A stretch of DNA of 8,385 nucleotides, from contig JAITLE010000050.1 in the NCBI GenBank assembly GCA_031278075.1, forward strand, positions 1 through 8,385, written 5' to 3'. Position 1 is the stretch's first letter; every line of letters starts with the position of its first letter. The stretch is from Bifidobacteriaceae bacterium. Lineage in GTDB: Bacteria > Actinomycetota > Actinomycetes > Actinomycetales > WQXJ01. The notes beneath the pieces were generated by a model. It had not been told where the DNA came from and searched no databases. It saw only the letters and a list, made by a program, of their open reading frames with translations. This document shows, one piece after another, positions 1 through 5,621 of the stretch. Both the position numbers and the translations under genes were made by a program.

Positions 1-86
1 CGGGCGGTCGCTTGGGCGGTCGTCAGCATGCCCCACTGGCCGGCAGTGAGGTCACCCAGTTCTCGAAGAGCGTCTATCGATCTCAT
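1..86 (-). CDS. AbiEi-type antitoxin, N-terminal fragment (runs off the left edge)
   Basis: Only the first 28 codons are in the window, beginning at the ATG at 86-84. The peptide starts MRSIDALRELGDL and continues AGQWGMLTTAQATAR. The stretch GQWGM(V/L)TTAQA is typical of the N-terminal winged-helix domain of AbiEi-family antitoxins of type IV toxin-antitoxin and abortive-infection systems, which are often found on actinobacterial mobile DNA. In that family the domain binds the promoter of its own operon, and the partner toxin AbiEii is a nucleotidyltransferase. No partner is visible because the gene leaves the window. There is no Shine-Dalgarno sequence, but a TACAAT hexamer sits six bases before the ATG, which suggests a leaderless mRNA. 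The family call rests on a short peptide. Many such genes are solitary, so a working toxin-antitoxin pair should not be assumed. Confidence 0.62.
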   Translation of the reverse strand, partial: MRSIDALRELGDLTAGQWGMLTTAQATA

Positions 87-92
87 GCTTGG

Positions 93-98
93 ATTGTA
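93..98 (-). promoter_or_regulatory. -10 element for leaderless AbiEi-type gene
   Basis: TACAAT on the minus strand matches TATAAT at five of six positions and ends six bases before the ATG. Transcription would therefore begin at or very near the A of the start codon. No convincing -35 hexamer is visible at 16-18 bases. Confidence 0.45.
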
Positions 99-122
99 TC
101 CTACATCAGGGTGCAAACCTAG

Positions 123-880
123 TCATAGGCTGATCGCAGGTGGTGGTGTCGGTGGCCGTTGGAGTTGTTGGAGCACGTCGGTCACGTCGGGGGCGCGGTG
201 GGCTTTGGGCGATACGGTGGGCGTTGGCCACGGACGTGTCGGAGTGGCGCAACCGGGCCGCGCGGCATCGTCCGTGCTCCTCTCGCGGTCGAGCAGGGTG
301 GCGACGGTGCGGCGGAAGGTGTGCGGGGTGACCCACTCGAAGCCGGCGCCGGAGATGGTGGCGGTCGGTCTGCGGCTCGTGTCGCCGAGGTCGATGCCGG
401 CCCAGCGAAGGGCGAGGACTTCGCCGATTCTGGCCCCGGTGGCGGCGAGCATGTCAGTCACGTCGAGCAGGTCGGTGGCGCGGGGATGGGTGATGAACTG
501 GGTCTCACCGGTCTTCTTGTCCAGGCCTCGCTGCCAGCGGTCCACCATCGCCCGCAGGTCGTTGAGTTCCTTGACGGACAATATGCGGACCTCGGTCTTT
601 CTCCTAGCCACCGTCCCGGTCTCGCGCACAGGGTTGGCGGGGATCGCGTCATGGCGGACAGCCAAGCCCAACGCGCCGGACAAGACGGTTCGGCAGTGGT
701 GGGCCAGCGCTGGAGTGCGCTTGGCCACCGCCTTCAGGAAGGTGTCGACGCGCCCGGTGGTGGCTTCGGAGACGCGCAGGTCGCCGATGCCGGGCTTGAT
801 CTGGTTGGTGAGCAGGCTTTGGTGCTTTTCCCGCGCCTGCGGCGCCATCCTCTCGGCGGCGTGCTCACCGAGCCACACGG
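123..880 (-). pseudogene. Tyrosine recombinase (phage/ICE-type integrase), degenerate
   Basis: The frame from 878 down to a TGA at 125-123 encodes an actinobacterial phage-type integrase. Seen in order are part of the core-binding domain (MWLGEHAAERM onward), the box I arginine motif TGARIGEVLALRW, and the HxxR motif in FEWVTPHTFRRT. It is broken in four ways. The N-terminal arm-binding part is missing: an in-frame TGA lies at 899-897 and unrelated sequence begins there. Roughly 100 residues expected between box I and HxxR are absent, with the junction near 345-352. A +2 shift near 259-263 moves the frame so that the conserved LGHSDTSV-like stretch (here LRHSDTSV) is read in another frame, and a +1 shift near 204-210 restores it for the tail APDVTDVLQQL. 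The codon aligned with the catalytic tyrosine (expected NAHYIA) is CGT, arginine, at 216-214. It should be catalytically dead. It points away from tRNA-Pro, a plausible former attachment site. Confidence 0.82.
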
Positions 881-1099
881 CCCGCGTTCCCCGCGTTCAA
901 AGCGCAACGCAAAGCCAACCACATCCCCGGGCGCCTGGTCGTGCGCCGCGTCAAGGAGCTCAATCCCGAGGCCAAAGACGGCCCGAGCCATGTTTGGTCA
1001 GGAGACGCCGTGAGCCACCTGGCCGGGGTCTCGGACGCCGATCTTGACGCCATCCGAGCGGAGTACCGGGCCCACCTGAACGCCGCACGCGCCTCGTAA
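881..1099 (+). pseudogene. Transposase remnant, possibly IS1380-like
   Basis: One plus-strand frame is open from about 881 to the TAA at 1097-1099 and encodes AFPAFKAQRKANHIPGRLVV, then RRVKELNPEAKDG. The pattern of an ARLVVRRV-DLNP motif after a basic stretch resembles the C-terminal half of IS1380-family transposases (inference from memory). The rest, ending in ADLDAIRAEYRAHLNAARAS, I do not recognise. There is no complete catalytic domain. A GTG at 1010-1012 with AGGAG five bases before it could in principle start a 29-residue peptide in the same frame, but nothing supports that as a gene. The fragment abuts the truncated integrase on one side and a cluster of GTGGACA repeats on the other, so it reads as the worn end of an insertion sequence. 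Confidence 0.4.
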
Positions 1100-1141
1100 G
1101 TGGACACCACTTTTCCGATGAAAGTGGACAGTAAGCGGACA
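1098..1141 (+). repeat. Three copies of AAG(T/C)GGACA, probable insertion-sequence end
   Basis: AAGTGGACA occurs at 1098-1106 and 1122-1130, and AAGCGGACA at 1133-1141. The first copy overlaps the TAA that closes the transposase remnant. Several short direct repeats beside a transposase reading frame are typical of IS ends, notably the IS21 family with its multiple terminal transposase-binding repeats. The other end of the element is not seen in the window. Confidence 0.45.
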
Positions 1142-1167
1142 CTTAGGCTCGTCGGCGCTGAAATGAC

Positions 1168-1205
1168 AGTGGCTCTGGCTTGCGTTTCCGCTCGTCAGAG
1201 CCACT
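1168..1205 (-). terminator. Stem-loop terminator downstream of tRNA-Pro
   Basis: AGTGGCTCTG at 1168-1177 and CAGAGCCACT at 1196-1205 form a perfect 10-bp stem around an 18-base loop. It begins four bases after the encoded CCA of the tRNA. Read on the minus strand the stem is followed by GTCATTTC, which has no strong U run, as is common in GC-rich actinobacteria. A role in termination or in protecting the tRNA precursor 3' end is inferred from its position. Confidence 0.6.
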
Positions 1206-1208
1206 CCC

Positions 1209-1285
<77 letters not shown>

Positions 1286-1311
1286 TCGGCCCCGTTAGGA
1301 GCCGGCGTCAG

Positions 1312-1341
1312 AGTCTACCCCTGTCACTCCACATCAGTCAC
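1312..1341 (-). promoter_or_regulatory. Sigma70-type promoter of tRNA-Pro
   Basis: On the minus strand GTGACT (1341-1336) and TAGACT (1317-1312) are separated by 18 bases. These fit actinobacterial housekeeping -35 and -10 elements. The -10 ends 26 bases before the mature tRNA 5' end, giving a short leader of about 20 bases for processing by RNase P. Confidence 0.55.
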
Positions 1342-1411
1342 ATTCGCGCCCAGTCGCGCCCCTCGGCCGACCGGCGGCGCCCGGCCGGGCGGACGGCATC
1401 GGCCGTCGTGG

Positions 1412-1417
1412 CATCAT
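1412..1417 (+). promoter_or_regulatory. -10-like element for leaderless glycosylase gene
   Basis: CATCAT, with four of six matches to TATAAT, ends six bases before the GTG start at 1424. No Shine-Dalgarno sequence is present. The same sequence, GGCATCAT followed by six bases and GTG, precedes the transporter gene at 5622. Confidence 0.35.
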
Positions 1418-1423
1418 CGTCAC

Positions 1424-1948
1424 GTGCCACGCCGACCCGTCCCAGTCGACTTCTACCGCCGCGACGTGCTGGAAGTCGCGCCTGACCTGCTCGGGAAGCT
1501 GCTCTGCCGGCGGCGGGCGGACGGCACGGTGACAGCCCGCCCGATCACCGAGGTCGAGGCCTACCGTGGTGAAGCCGACTCGGCCTGCCACGCCCGCGCC
1601 GGGCGCACCAAACGTACCGCCGTCATGTACCAGCCCGGCGGCGTCGCCTATATCTACCTCTGCTACAGCGTTCATCATCTGCTCAACCTGGTGACCGGGC
1701 CGGCGGACCTCCCCCAGGCCGCGCTCATCCGCGGCGTCCAGGGAGCGCCCGGCCCCGGCCGCCTCACGCGGGAGTTGGACATCGACTTGACGTTGAACGG
1801 CGCCTCTCTGCTCGGCGGCGACATTTGGCTGGCCGATGCCGACCGGCCACCCCCGCTCGTCCGCGCCGGGCCACGGGTCGGAATCGGTCACGCCACACTC
1901 GCCGACCAGGCGTTGCCCTGGCGTTGGACGGCGGCCTATCCGGAGTAG
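1424..1948 (+). CDS. mpg: DNA-3-methyladenine glycosylase (AAG/MPG family)
   Basis: This is a base-excision repair enzyme. In this family it cuts the N-glycosidic bond of 3-methyladenine and other alkylated purines, leaving an abasic site. The 174-residue product contains the AAG active-site block: TEVEAYRGEADSACHAR at 42-58, with Glu45 in the place of human catalytic Glu125, Tyr47 for Tyr127 and His56 for His136. The second block, YIYLCYSVHHLLN at 76-88, supplies Tyr76, Tyr78, Tyr81 and Asn88, matching human Tyr157, Tyr159, Tyr162 and Asn169. GPGRLTREL and the C-terminal RVGIGHA and PWRW motifs complete the fold. The GTG at 1424 is chosen because family similarity begins at VDFYRRD and no closer start exists. 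The frame is open further upstream, but that part crosses the tRNA gene and promoter. It is slightly shorter than the usual 185-200 residues. The last 13 bp overlap the convergent asparaginase-like gene. Confidence 0.93.
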   Translation: MPRRPVPVDFYRRDVLEVAPDLLGKLLCRRRADGTVTARPITEVEAYRGEADSACHARAGRTKRTAVMYQPGGVAYIYLCYSVHHLLNLVTGPADLPQAALIRGVQGAPGPGRLTRELDIDLTLNGASLLGGDIWLADADRPPPLVRAGPRVGIGHATLADQALPWRWTAAYPE

Positions 1949-3126
1949 TCGCCCTTACCGATGGTGTCGAACCAGGCTTTGACCTGAGCCGGGTCGTCGG
2001 TGAACGTGAGGGCGAGTTGGAGCAGGTCACGGGCCTTTTGCGGGGTCAGGTCGTAGCCCGGGACGGCGTCGCCGCCCTCGTAGATCGCGCCCGTGCCGGT
2101 GCGGGTCGTGCTCACGAACACCACACCTTCAGCGATCCCAGCCTGGCGCGCCGCGGACTGAGCTGAGCTGATCCCGCCGGCGCCGTGACCCGCCGTGACG
2201 ATCCCGTCCACGCCGGCCGCGACAAGCGCCTCGATCGGAACCGCCGACGCCTCGACGTAGGAGTAGACGATCTCAGCCTGAGCCAGATCCTCCACCTTCT
2301 TGGTCGACAGGTCGAACGGCGTCTTCCATTCGGGGGCGCCGCATAGAGTGTGACGGGCGGGCGCCCTGACCGTGTGAATCTCATACCCGTTGACCACGCC
2401 GAGCGCTCCGAATTCCAAACCTGAGAAGGTGTCGGTGGCCCAGGCGTTGGTCTTGGTCACCTCACGGGCCGCGAAGAACTCGTCGTTCATCAGCACCACC
2501 GTGCCGAAGCAGGCGGTGACCCCGCTGGCCGCCAAGCGAATCGCGTTGAACAGGTTCGCCTCGCCGTCGAACGAGTAAGTGTTCGCCTGGCGCATGGACC
2601 CGGTGAAGACCACGGGTTTGTCGCTTTGGACCGTCAAGTCCGCCCAATACGCGATCTCCTCCATGATGTTTGTGCCCGTGTTCACCACGACGGCGTCGAC
2701 CTCTTCTGAAGCGAGGATTCCGTCGAGCTGCAGCGACATCTCGAATAGCTGAGAGATCACGGTGCTCGCCGACGACCCGGGGATGGCGCCATCGACGATT
2801 GACAGGTTCGCCACCTCGTCGATCTCTGGGCGGATCCGCTCCAGCACCTCGCTGATGCCGCTGAGTCCGTCACCGCCGTAGTGGATGTAGTCGGCCGGTC
2901 CGAGCGCCGTGGACGTGATGGTGCCGCCGCCGTCGAGGATGACGACATTCGGGAGCTGGGCGTTCCCGCCGCTCATGTCGGGCGCCTCGGTCGAAACCGA
3001 CGAAGGAGCGGTGGTGGAGGAGGCCGGGCTGGAGGATGAGCTGGAGCCGCTCGAGCAGCCAGCGGCCACGAGAGCCGCGGCTGAGAGGAGCGGGACAAAG
3101 CGCGCGCGGCAAGCGAAGGGTTTCAC
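1936..3126 (-). CDS. Secreted L-asparaginase-like lipoprotein (type II family)
   Basis: The 396-residue product starts at GTG 3126, eleven bases after AGGAG. Residues 1-24 are a lipoprotein signal with lipobox LVAAGC, so Cys24 should be lipidated and the protein anchored outside the membrane. A Ser/Thr-rich linker (25-50) leads to the asparaginase domain. Matches to E. coli AnsB include GGTI with nucleophile Thr69 (Thr12), Thr152 (Thr89), VTKTN with Lys225 (Lys162), SDKPVV, and the C-terminal LTPQKARDLLQLAL. The family hydrolyses asparagine, sometimes glutamine, to the acid and ammonia. Several conserved positions differ: the second signature HGTDT reads TGTNI, so catalytic Asp90 becomes Asn153, and GSQD reads GSSA at 117-120, so Gln59 becomes Ser119. 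The frame is intact, so it is probably functional, but its substrate or rate may differ from classical AnsB. It may share transcription with the 169-residue gene 115 bp upstream. Confidence 0.88.
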   Translation of the reverse strand: MKPFACRARFVPLLSAAALVAAGCSSGSSSSSSPASSTTAPSSVSTEAPDMSGGNAQLPNVVILDGGGTITSTALGPADYIHYGGDGLSGISEVLERIRPEIDEVANLSIVDGAIPGSSASTVISQLFEMSLQLDGILASEEVDAVVVNTGTNIMEEIAYWADLTVQSDKPVVFTGSMRQANTYSFDGEANLFNAIRLAASGVTACFGTVVLMNDEFFAAREVTKTNAWATDTFSGLEFGALGVVNGYEIHTVRAPARHTLCGAPEWKTPFDLSTKKVEDLAQAEIVYSYVEASAVPIEALVAAGVDGIVTAGHGAGGISSAQSAARQAGIAEGVVFVSTTRTGTGAIYEGGDAVPGYDLTPQKARDLLQLALTFTDDPAQVKAWFDTIGKGDYSG

Positions 3127-3137
3127 GGGGGTTATCT

Positions 3138-3142
3138 CTCCT
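3138..3142 (-). promoter_or_regulatory. Ribosome binding site of the asparaginase-like gene
   Basis: AGGAG on the minus strand lies eleven bases before the GTG at 3126. This gene has a Shine-Dalgarno sequence, unlike most of its neighbours. Confidence 0.5.
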
Positions 3143-3160
3143 GAGGGTTTGGTGGAATGC

Positions 3161-3178
3161 GGCGCGCCGGCGCGCGCC
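3161..3178 (-). other. GC hairpin in the leader of the asparaginase-like gene
   Basis: GGCGCGC at 3161-3167 and GCGCGCC at 3172-3178 form a perfect 7-bp stem with a four-base loop. It lies in the 115-bp gap between the 169-residue gene and the asparaginase-like gene. It could end or attenuate transcription, but there is no U tract after it and the sequence is simple enough to arise by base composition. The rest of the gap shows no clear promoter. Confidence 0.25.
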
Positions 3179-3241
3179 CGCTCCCATGCTCGCTGCGCGC
3201 CGTTTCACCCGTGTGTCTCTGTGCTTGCCCCGCAGAAAACT

Positions 3242-3751
3242 TCAGGTTACGTGGACGTCACTCACCGGTTCGGTGACCAATGCCGCCGCCACCACCAACG
3301 CGTCCGGCGGCAACGAGTCTTGCGGATGCCGGGTGATCTGGCCGGTCCGCGTCAGCACGTCGACCCAGTTGGCGATCGCGGTGCGGCGGATCACAGCGGC
3401 CCCGACCGTCACCGCGGCCCCGACCGTCACCGCCTCACCCTGGACCGCCGGCGCCGCGAGCGCGAGGTCCCGCTCGGCGAGGAAGAGCGCCAGGCTGTCG
3501 AGACGGCATCGTCCCTGGACTATCACCCAGCGGCCGGCGGCGTCCAGCTCGACGACCTGGTCGATCCGGCGCAAATCGAGGCGCGGCATCACCGCCGCGA
3601 TCGACTCGACGCCCGGGGCGCCGTCACCACGAGACTCCAAGCTGCCCGCCGCGTACAGGGATGTGACCAGATCGCCGATGCCCGCCACATGGTGCAAGTG
3701 GCCCGCCAGGCGCGCGGGTTCCGCGCGTCGCGAGCCAGTCAGCCAGTGCAC
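3242..3751 (-). CDS. Hypothetical protein, 169 residues, unrecognised
   Basis: I do not recognise a family. The frame is strongly biased to G or C at third codon positions, as in neighbouring genes, and is fixed at its 5' end by a TAG four codons before the GTG at 3751. No signal peptide or membrane segment is evident, so it is probably cytoplasmic. Visible features are a mixed helix-strand sequence with IDQVVELDAAGRWVIVQG at about 63-80, an Ala/Val-rich middle, and an exact tandem duplication of AVTVGA at residues 107-118. The start lacks a good Shine-Dalgarno sequence, but TAGGGT lies exactly six bases before the GTG, which suggests a leaderless mRNA. It is divergent from the PIG-L deacetylase gene, with 46 bp between starts, and lies 115 bp upstream of the asparaginase-like gene on the same strand. 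Neither neighbour defines its function. Confidence 0.7.
   Translation of the reverse strand: MHWLTGSRRAEPARLAGHLHHVAGIGDLVTSLYAAGSLESRGDGAPGVESIAAVMPRLDLRRIDQVVELDAAGRWVIVQGRCRLDSLALFLAERDLALAAPAVQGEAVTVGAAVTVGAAVIRRTAIANWVDVLTRTGQITRHPQDSLPPDALVVAAALVTEPVSDVHVT
3398..3433 (-). repeat. 18-bp perfect tandem duplication in the 169-residue gene
   Basis: The 18-base unit is present at 3398-3415 and 3416-3433 without a mismatch. It keeps the frame and encodes AVTVGA twice. Identity at the DNA level, including third positions, points to a recent slippage or duplication. Confidence 0.85.
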
Positions 3752-3757
3752 CGTCCA

Positions 3758-3763
3758 ACCCTA
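3758..3763 (-). promoter_or_regulatory. -10 element for the leaderless 169-residue gene
   Basis: TAGGGT fits the actinobacterial TANNNT consensus and ends exactly six bases before the GTG at 3751. The divergent PIG-L promoter lies within the same 46 bp, so the two may compete or share regulation. Confidence 0.45.
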
Positions 3764-3785
3764 CGTGACGCGCTCCGGCGTGAGG

Positions 3786-3791
3786 AACAAT
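3786..3791 (+). promoter_or_regulatory. -10-like element for leaderless PIG-L deacetylase gene
   Basis: AACAAT, with four of six matches to TATAAT, ends six bases before the GTG at 3798. An AGGA at 3783-3786 overlaps it and could serve as a weak ribosome binding site at eleven bases if the mRNA starts further upstream. Confidence 0.35.
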
Positions 3792-3797
3792 GGCCCA

Positions 3798-4502
3798 GTG
3801 AACAAAGTCTTGGCGGTGATGGCCCATCCCGACGATGTCGACTTCTGGGCCGCGGGAACCGTCGCCCTGTGGACCGCGGCGGGCGCCGAGGTCGTGTACT
3901 TGTTGGTCACCGGCGGAGACGCTGGCGGGTTCGAGGACGGCGCCGCCCGGCGCGACATGGCGGGACGCCGCCGGGAAGAGCAGCGGCGCGCTGCGACGGA
4001 ACTTGGCGTGCGCGACGTCCGATTCCTTGAAGGCTTCGCGGACGGTCACGTCCGGGTCGCCGAGGACCTGGTGCGGGAGATCACCAGGGCGATCCGCGAC
4101 ACACGGCCAGACCTCTTGTTGACGCAGAGCCCGAGCCGAGCCTGGCACGATATCAGGCTGAGCCACCCGGATCACCTGGCGACCGGCGAGGCCACCGCCC
4201 GCGCTGTCTACCCGTTCGCCCGCAACCCTTTCGCGTTCCCTGAATTGGCCGCCGCGGGCCTTCCCGCTTTCACGGTCCGCGAGCTTTGGCTGCAAGGCGA
4301 CCCGAACCCCGACCACGCTGTGGAGGTGACCGATGTGTGGGATCGTCGCGCAAGAGCCTTGGCGGCCCATGCCAGCCAGCATCCCGATCTGGTCGCGGCT
4401 CTCGCGCGCGCCCGGCGCGAGGCTCGGGCCACCGCGCAGAAGTGGGGTTTGCCCGGTGACGCGCTCGCGGAGGAGTTCAAGCGGATACCAATCCCCGACT
4501 GA
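3798..4502 (+). CDS. PIG-L/LmbE family zinc-dependent deacetylase
   Basis: This is a 234-residue member of the family that removes acetyl groups from N-acetylglucosamine-type substrates, and which includes MshB, Mca and BshB. The N-terminal strand runs straight into AHPDDVD at 9-15. His10 and Asp13 fit zinc ligands and Asp12 the general base. SHPDH at 122-126 supplies the third zinc ligand, His126, with His123 at the second conserved histidine. TGGDAGG (38-44), LTQSPSRAW (108-116) and the YPFARNPFAFPE stretch match an actinobacterial PIG-L subgroup. It is shorter than MshB and Mca (about 290-300 residues), so a mycothiol role should not be assumed. The substrate cannot be read from the sequence. 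GTG 3798 is chosen because family similarity begins at residue 3; GTG 3780 in the same frame would add six residues. The gene ends 24 bp from a convergent neighbour. Confidence 0.9.
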   Translation: MNKVLAVMAHPDDVDFWAAGTVALWTAAGAEVVYLLVTGGDAGGFEDGAARRDMAGRRREEQRRAATELGVRDVRFLEGFADGHVRVAEDLVREITRAIRDTRPDLLLTQSPSRAWHDIRLSHPDHLATGEATARAVYPFARNPFAFPELAAAGLPAFTVRELWLQGDPNPDHAVEVTDVWDRRARALAAHASQHPDLVAALARARREARATAQKWGLPGDALAEEFKRIPIPD

Positions 4503-4526
4503 CGGGGCGGTGTGCCCGCTCGTTCG

Positions 4527-5519
4527 CTACGCTGGCCCCTCTCCGGCGACGGGCGGGTCGGCGAGATCCTCTTCGTCGATCAGGCCCTCGCCGGGGTCCT
4601 CCCCCGGGACTTCGCCCGGGACTTCGCCCGGGGTGTCGCTCGGCGCCTCTCCGGTCTCTTCGCCCGACGGCTCGGTGGTCGGCTCAGTCGGCAGCTCGGA
4701 CTCGGATTCGCTGGGCGTCGGCTCTGGCTCGCCCGTCGGCTCGTCCGGCGCGGTCGGCTCATCCGCTGGCGTCGTGTCGCCTGACGGTGGCGCCTCCGAC
4801 TGCTCGCCGTCCGATGGCGTCGGCTCAGGCTGCCGCGCCGGTCGGTTGATGAAGGTGGTGTTCCGGTTCGAGTCCACCCCGGTGAGCTCGTCGGACAGCG
4901 GCTTGCCAAGCATCAGCTCAACCGCCGTCACAATGCCGATGATCAGCAAGAACACGCTGATTCCCAGCGCCACCAACGTCTGCGCCGTGCCGTAGCGGCT
5001 CAGCATTTGGCCGAACCAGGCGGGGTCGCGGGCGTCGGGCTCGGCCGGCGATTCGGTCGACGTCGCGTCTTGGTCGTCCAGCGTCTCGGCCTCGTCGACG
5101 ATGCCGACCGCCACAGCCTCCGCCGCTTCCTCGGATTGCGCCGCGGCGTCTGCGGGGTTCGCTGCGCCCAGCGGGACCTCGACTTCCACAGCGGCGTCCA
5201 CGGCATCGGCCACCGGCTCCTGTGCCGCCTCGGCGCCTTCCCCGGCGGTCGGCTCCAGGCCCGGCCGCGCCGTCCCACCCACCGCGACGAGCGTCGCGGC
5301 TTGCTGGGCGAGCGTTTTCACGGCGCGGTGCGTGCGGGTCAGGGAGCGGCTGTAAATATAGTTCCCCACCACTGTGATCATCGAGGCGAGCGCCGCGCCC
5401 ATGATGGTGCCGGCGACCCCGAGGTAGGACAGCGCCACCGTCGAGGTGACCGCGGCCAGAGCGCTAGCGAGCACCTGGACGACGGATATCCCGCCTCCCG
5501 GTTTCTTCTCGGCGGCCAC
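4527..5519 (-). CDS. Membrane protein with glycine-zipper region and acidic Pro/Ser/Thr tail
   Basis: The 330-residue product has three parts. Residues 11-57 form a hydrophobic Gly/Ala-rich segment (QVLASALAAVTSTVALSYLG, then GTIMGAALASMI and VGNYIYSRS), characteristic of a common actinobacterial family of unknown function. Residues 70-165 are an Ala/Glu/Asp-rich, probably disordered linker. Residues 181-203 (LVALGISVFLLIIGIVTAVE onward) are a clear membrane helix, followed by about 125 residues dominated by Pro, Glu, Ser and Thr, ending in PGEVPGEVPGEDPGEG. The tail is probably outside the cell, perhaps in the wall. GTG 5519 is preferred because MAAEKKPGGG gives a natural N-terminus and TACCGT lies six bases before it. 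GTG 5537 in the same frame is possible, with GAGAG eight bases before it. The open frame continues to 5963 but that part overlaps the divergent transporter gene. Molecular function is unknown. Confidence 0.75.
   Translation of the reverse strand: MAAEKKPGGGISVVQVLASALAAVTSTVALSYLGVAGTIMGAALASMITVVGNYIYSRSLTRTHRAVKTLAQQAATLVAVGGTARPGLEPTAGEGAEAAQEPVADAVDAAVEVEVPLGAANPADAAAQSEEAAEAVAVGIVDEAETLDDQDATSTESPAEPDARDPAWFGQMLSRYGTAQTLVALGISVFLLIIGIVTAVELMLGKPLSDELTGVDSNRNTTFINRPARQPEPTPSDGEQSEAPPSGDTTPADEPTAPDEPTGEPEPTPSESESELPTEPTTEPSGEETGEAPSDTPGEVPGEVPGEDPGEGLIDEEDLADPPVAGEGPA
4606..4629 (-). repeat. 12-bp tandem repeat encoding PGEV
   Basis: The unit GGGACTTCGCCC (plus strand) occurs twice in tandem, at 4606-4617 and 4618-4629, with degenerate copies on both sides. 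It encodes the PGEV repeats near the C-terminus of the membrane protein. Such units expand or shrink by slippage without breaking the frame. Confidence 0.75.
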
Positions 5520-5525
5520 CAACCC

Positions 5526-5531
5526 ACGGTA
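5526..5531 (-). promoter_or_regulatory. -10 element for leaderless membrane protein gene
   Basis: TACCGT fits TANNNT and ends exactly six bases before the GTG at 5519. This is the main reason for choosing that start over GTG 5537. Confidence 0.4.
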
Positions 5532-5540
5532 CTCCACCGC

Positions 5541-5575
5541 TCGGGCTCTCGCGCGACGCGGGCACGCCCGCCCGA
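5541..5575. other. Inverted repeats in the divergent promoter region
   Basis: The gap between the membrane protein and transporter starts contains GCGGGC-AC-GCCCGC (5558-5571) inside a wider pair, TCGGGC (5541-5546) and GCCCGA (5570-5575). The position would suit an operator controlling one or both genes. The bases are all G and C apart from the ends, so chance is a real possibility. Confidence 0.2.
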
Positions 5576-5609
5576 ACCCCGGCCGGAGTCGTCCGGGCGC
5601 CGCCTGCGG

Positions 5610-5615
5610 CATCAT
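5610..5615 (+). promoter_or_regulatory. -10-like element for leaderless transporter gene
   Basis: CATCAT ends six bases before the GTG at 5622, and no Shine-Dalgarno sequence is present. The hexamer, its GG prefix and the six-base spacing are the same as upstream of the glycosylase gene at 1424. Confidence 0.35.
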
Positions 5616-5621
5616 TGACGC

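Noticed and set aside
28..1047. Long plus-strand open frames (28-1047 and 159-1013)
   Set aside because: They lie opposite the integrase pseudogene, their peptides resemble no protein, and they arise from high GC content antisense to a real coding sequence.
3036..3797. Plus-strand extension upstream of the PIG-L gene, and the overlapping frame 2909-4030
   Set aside because: The extension is rich in Arg and Ser and lies opposite the 169-residue gene, which has the better codon pattern. PIG-L homologues begin just before HPDD.
4503..4526. Weak GGGC/GCCC hairpin between the PIG-L and membrane protein genes as a terminator
   Set aside because: The stem is only four base pairs and has no U tract on either strand.
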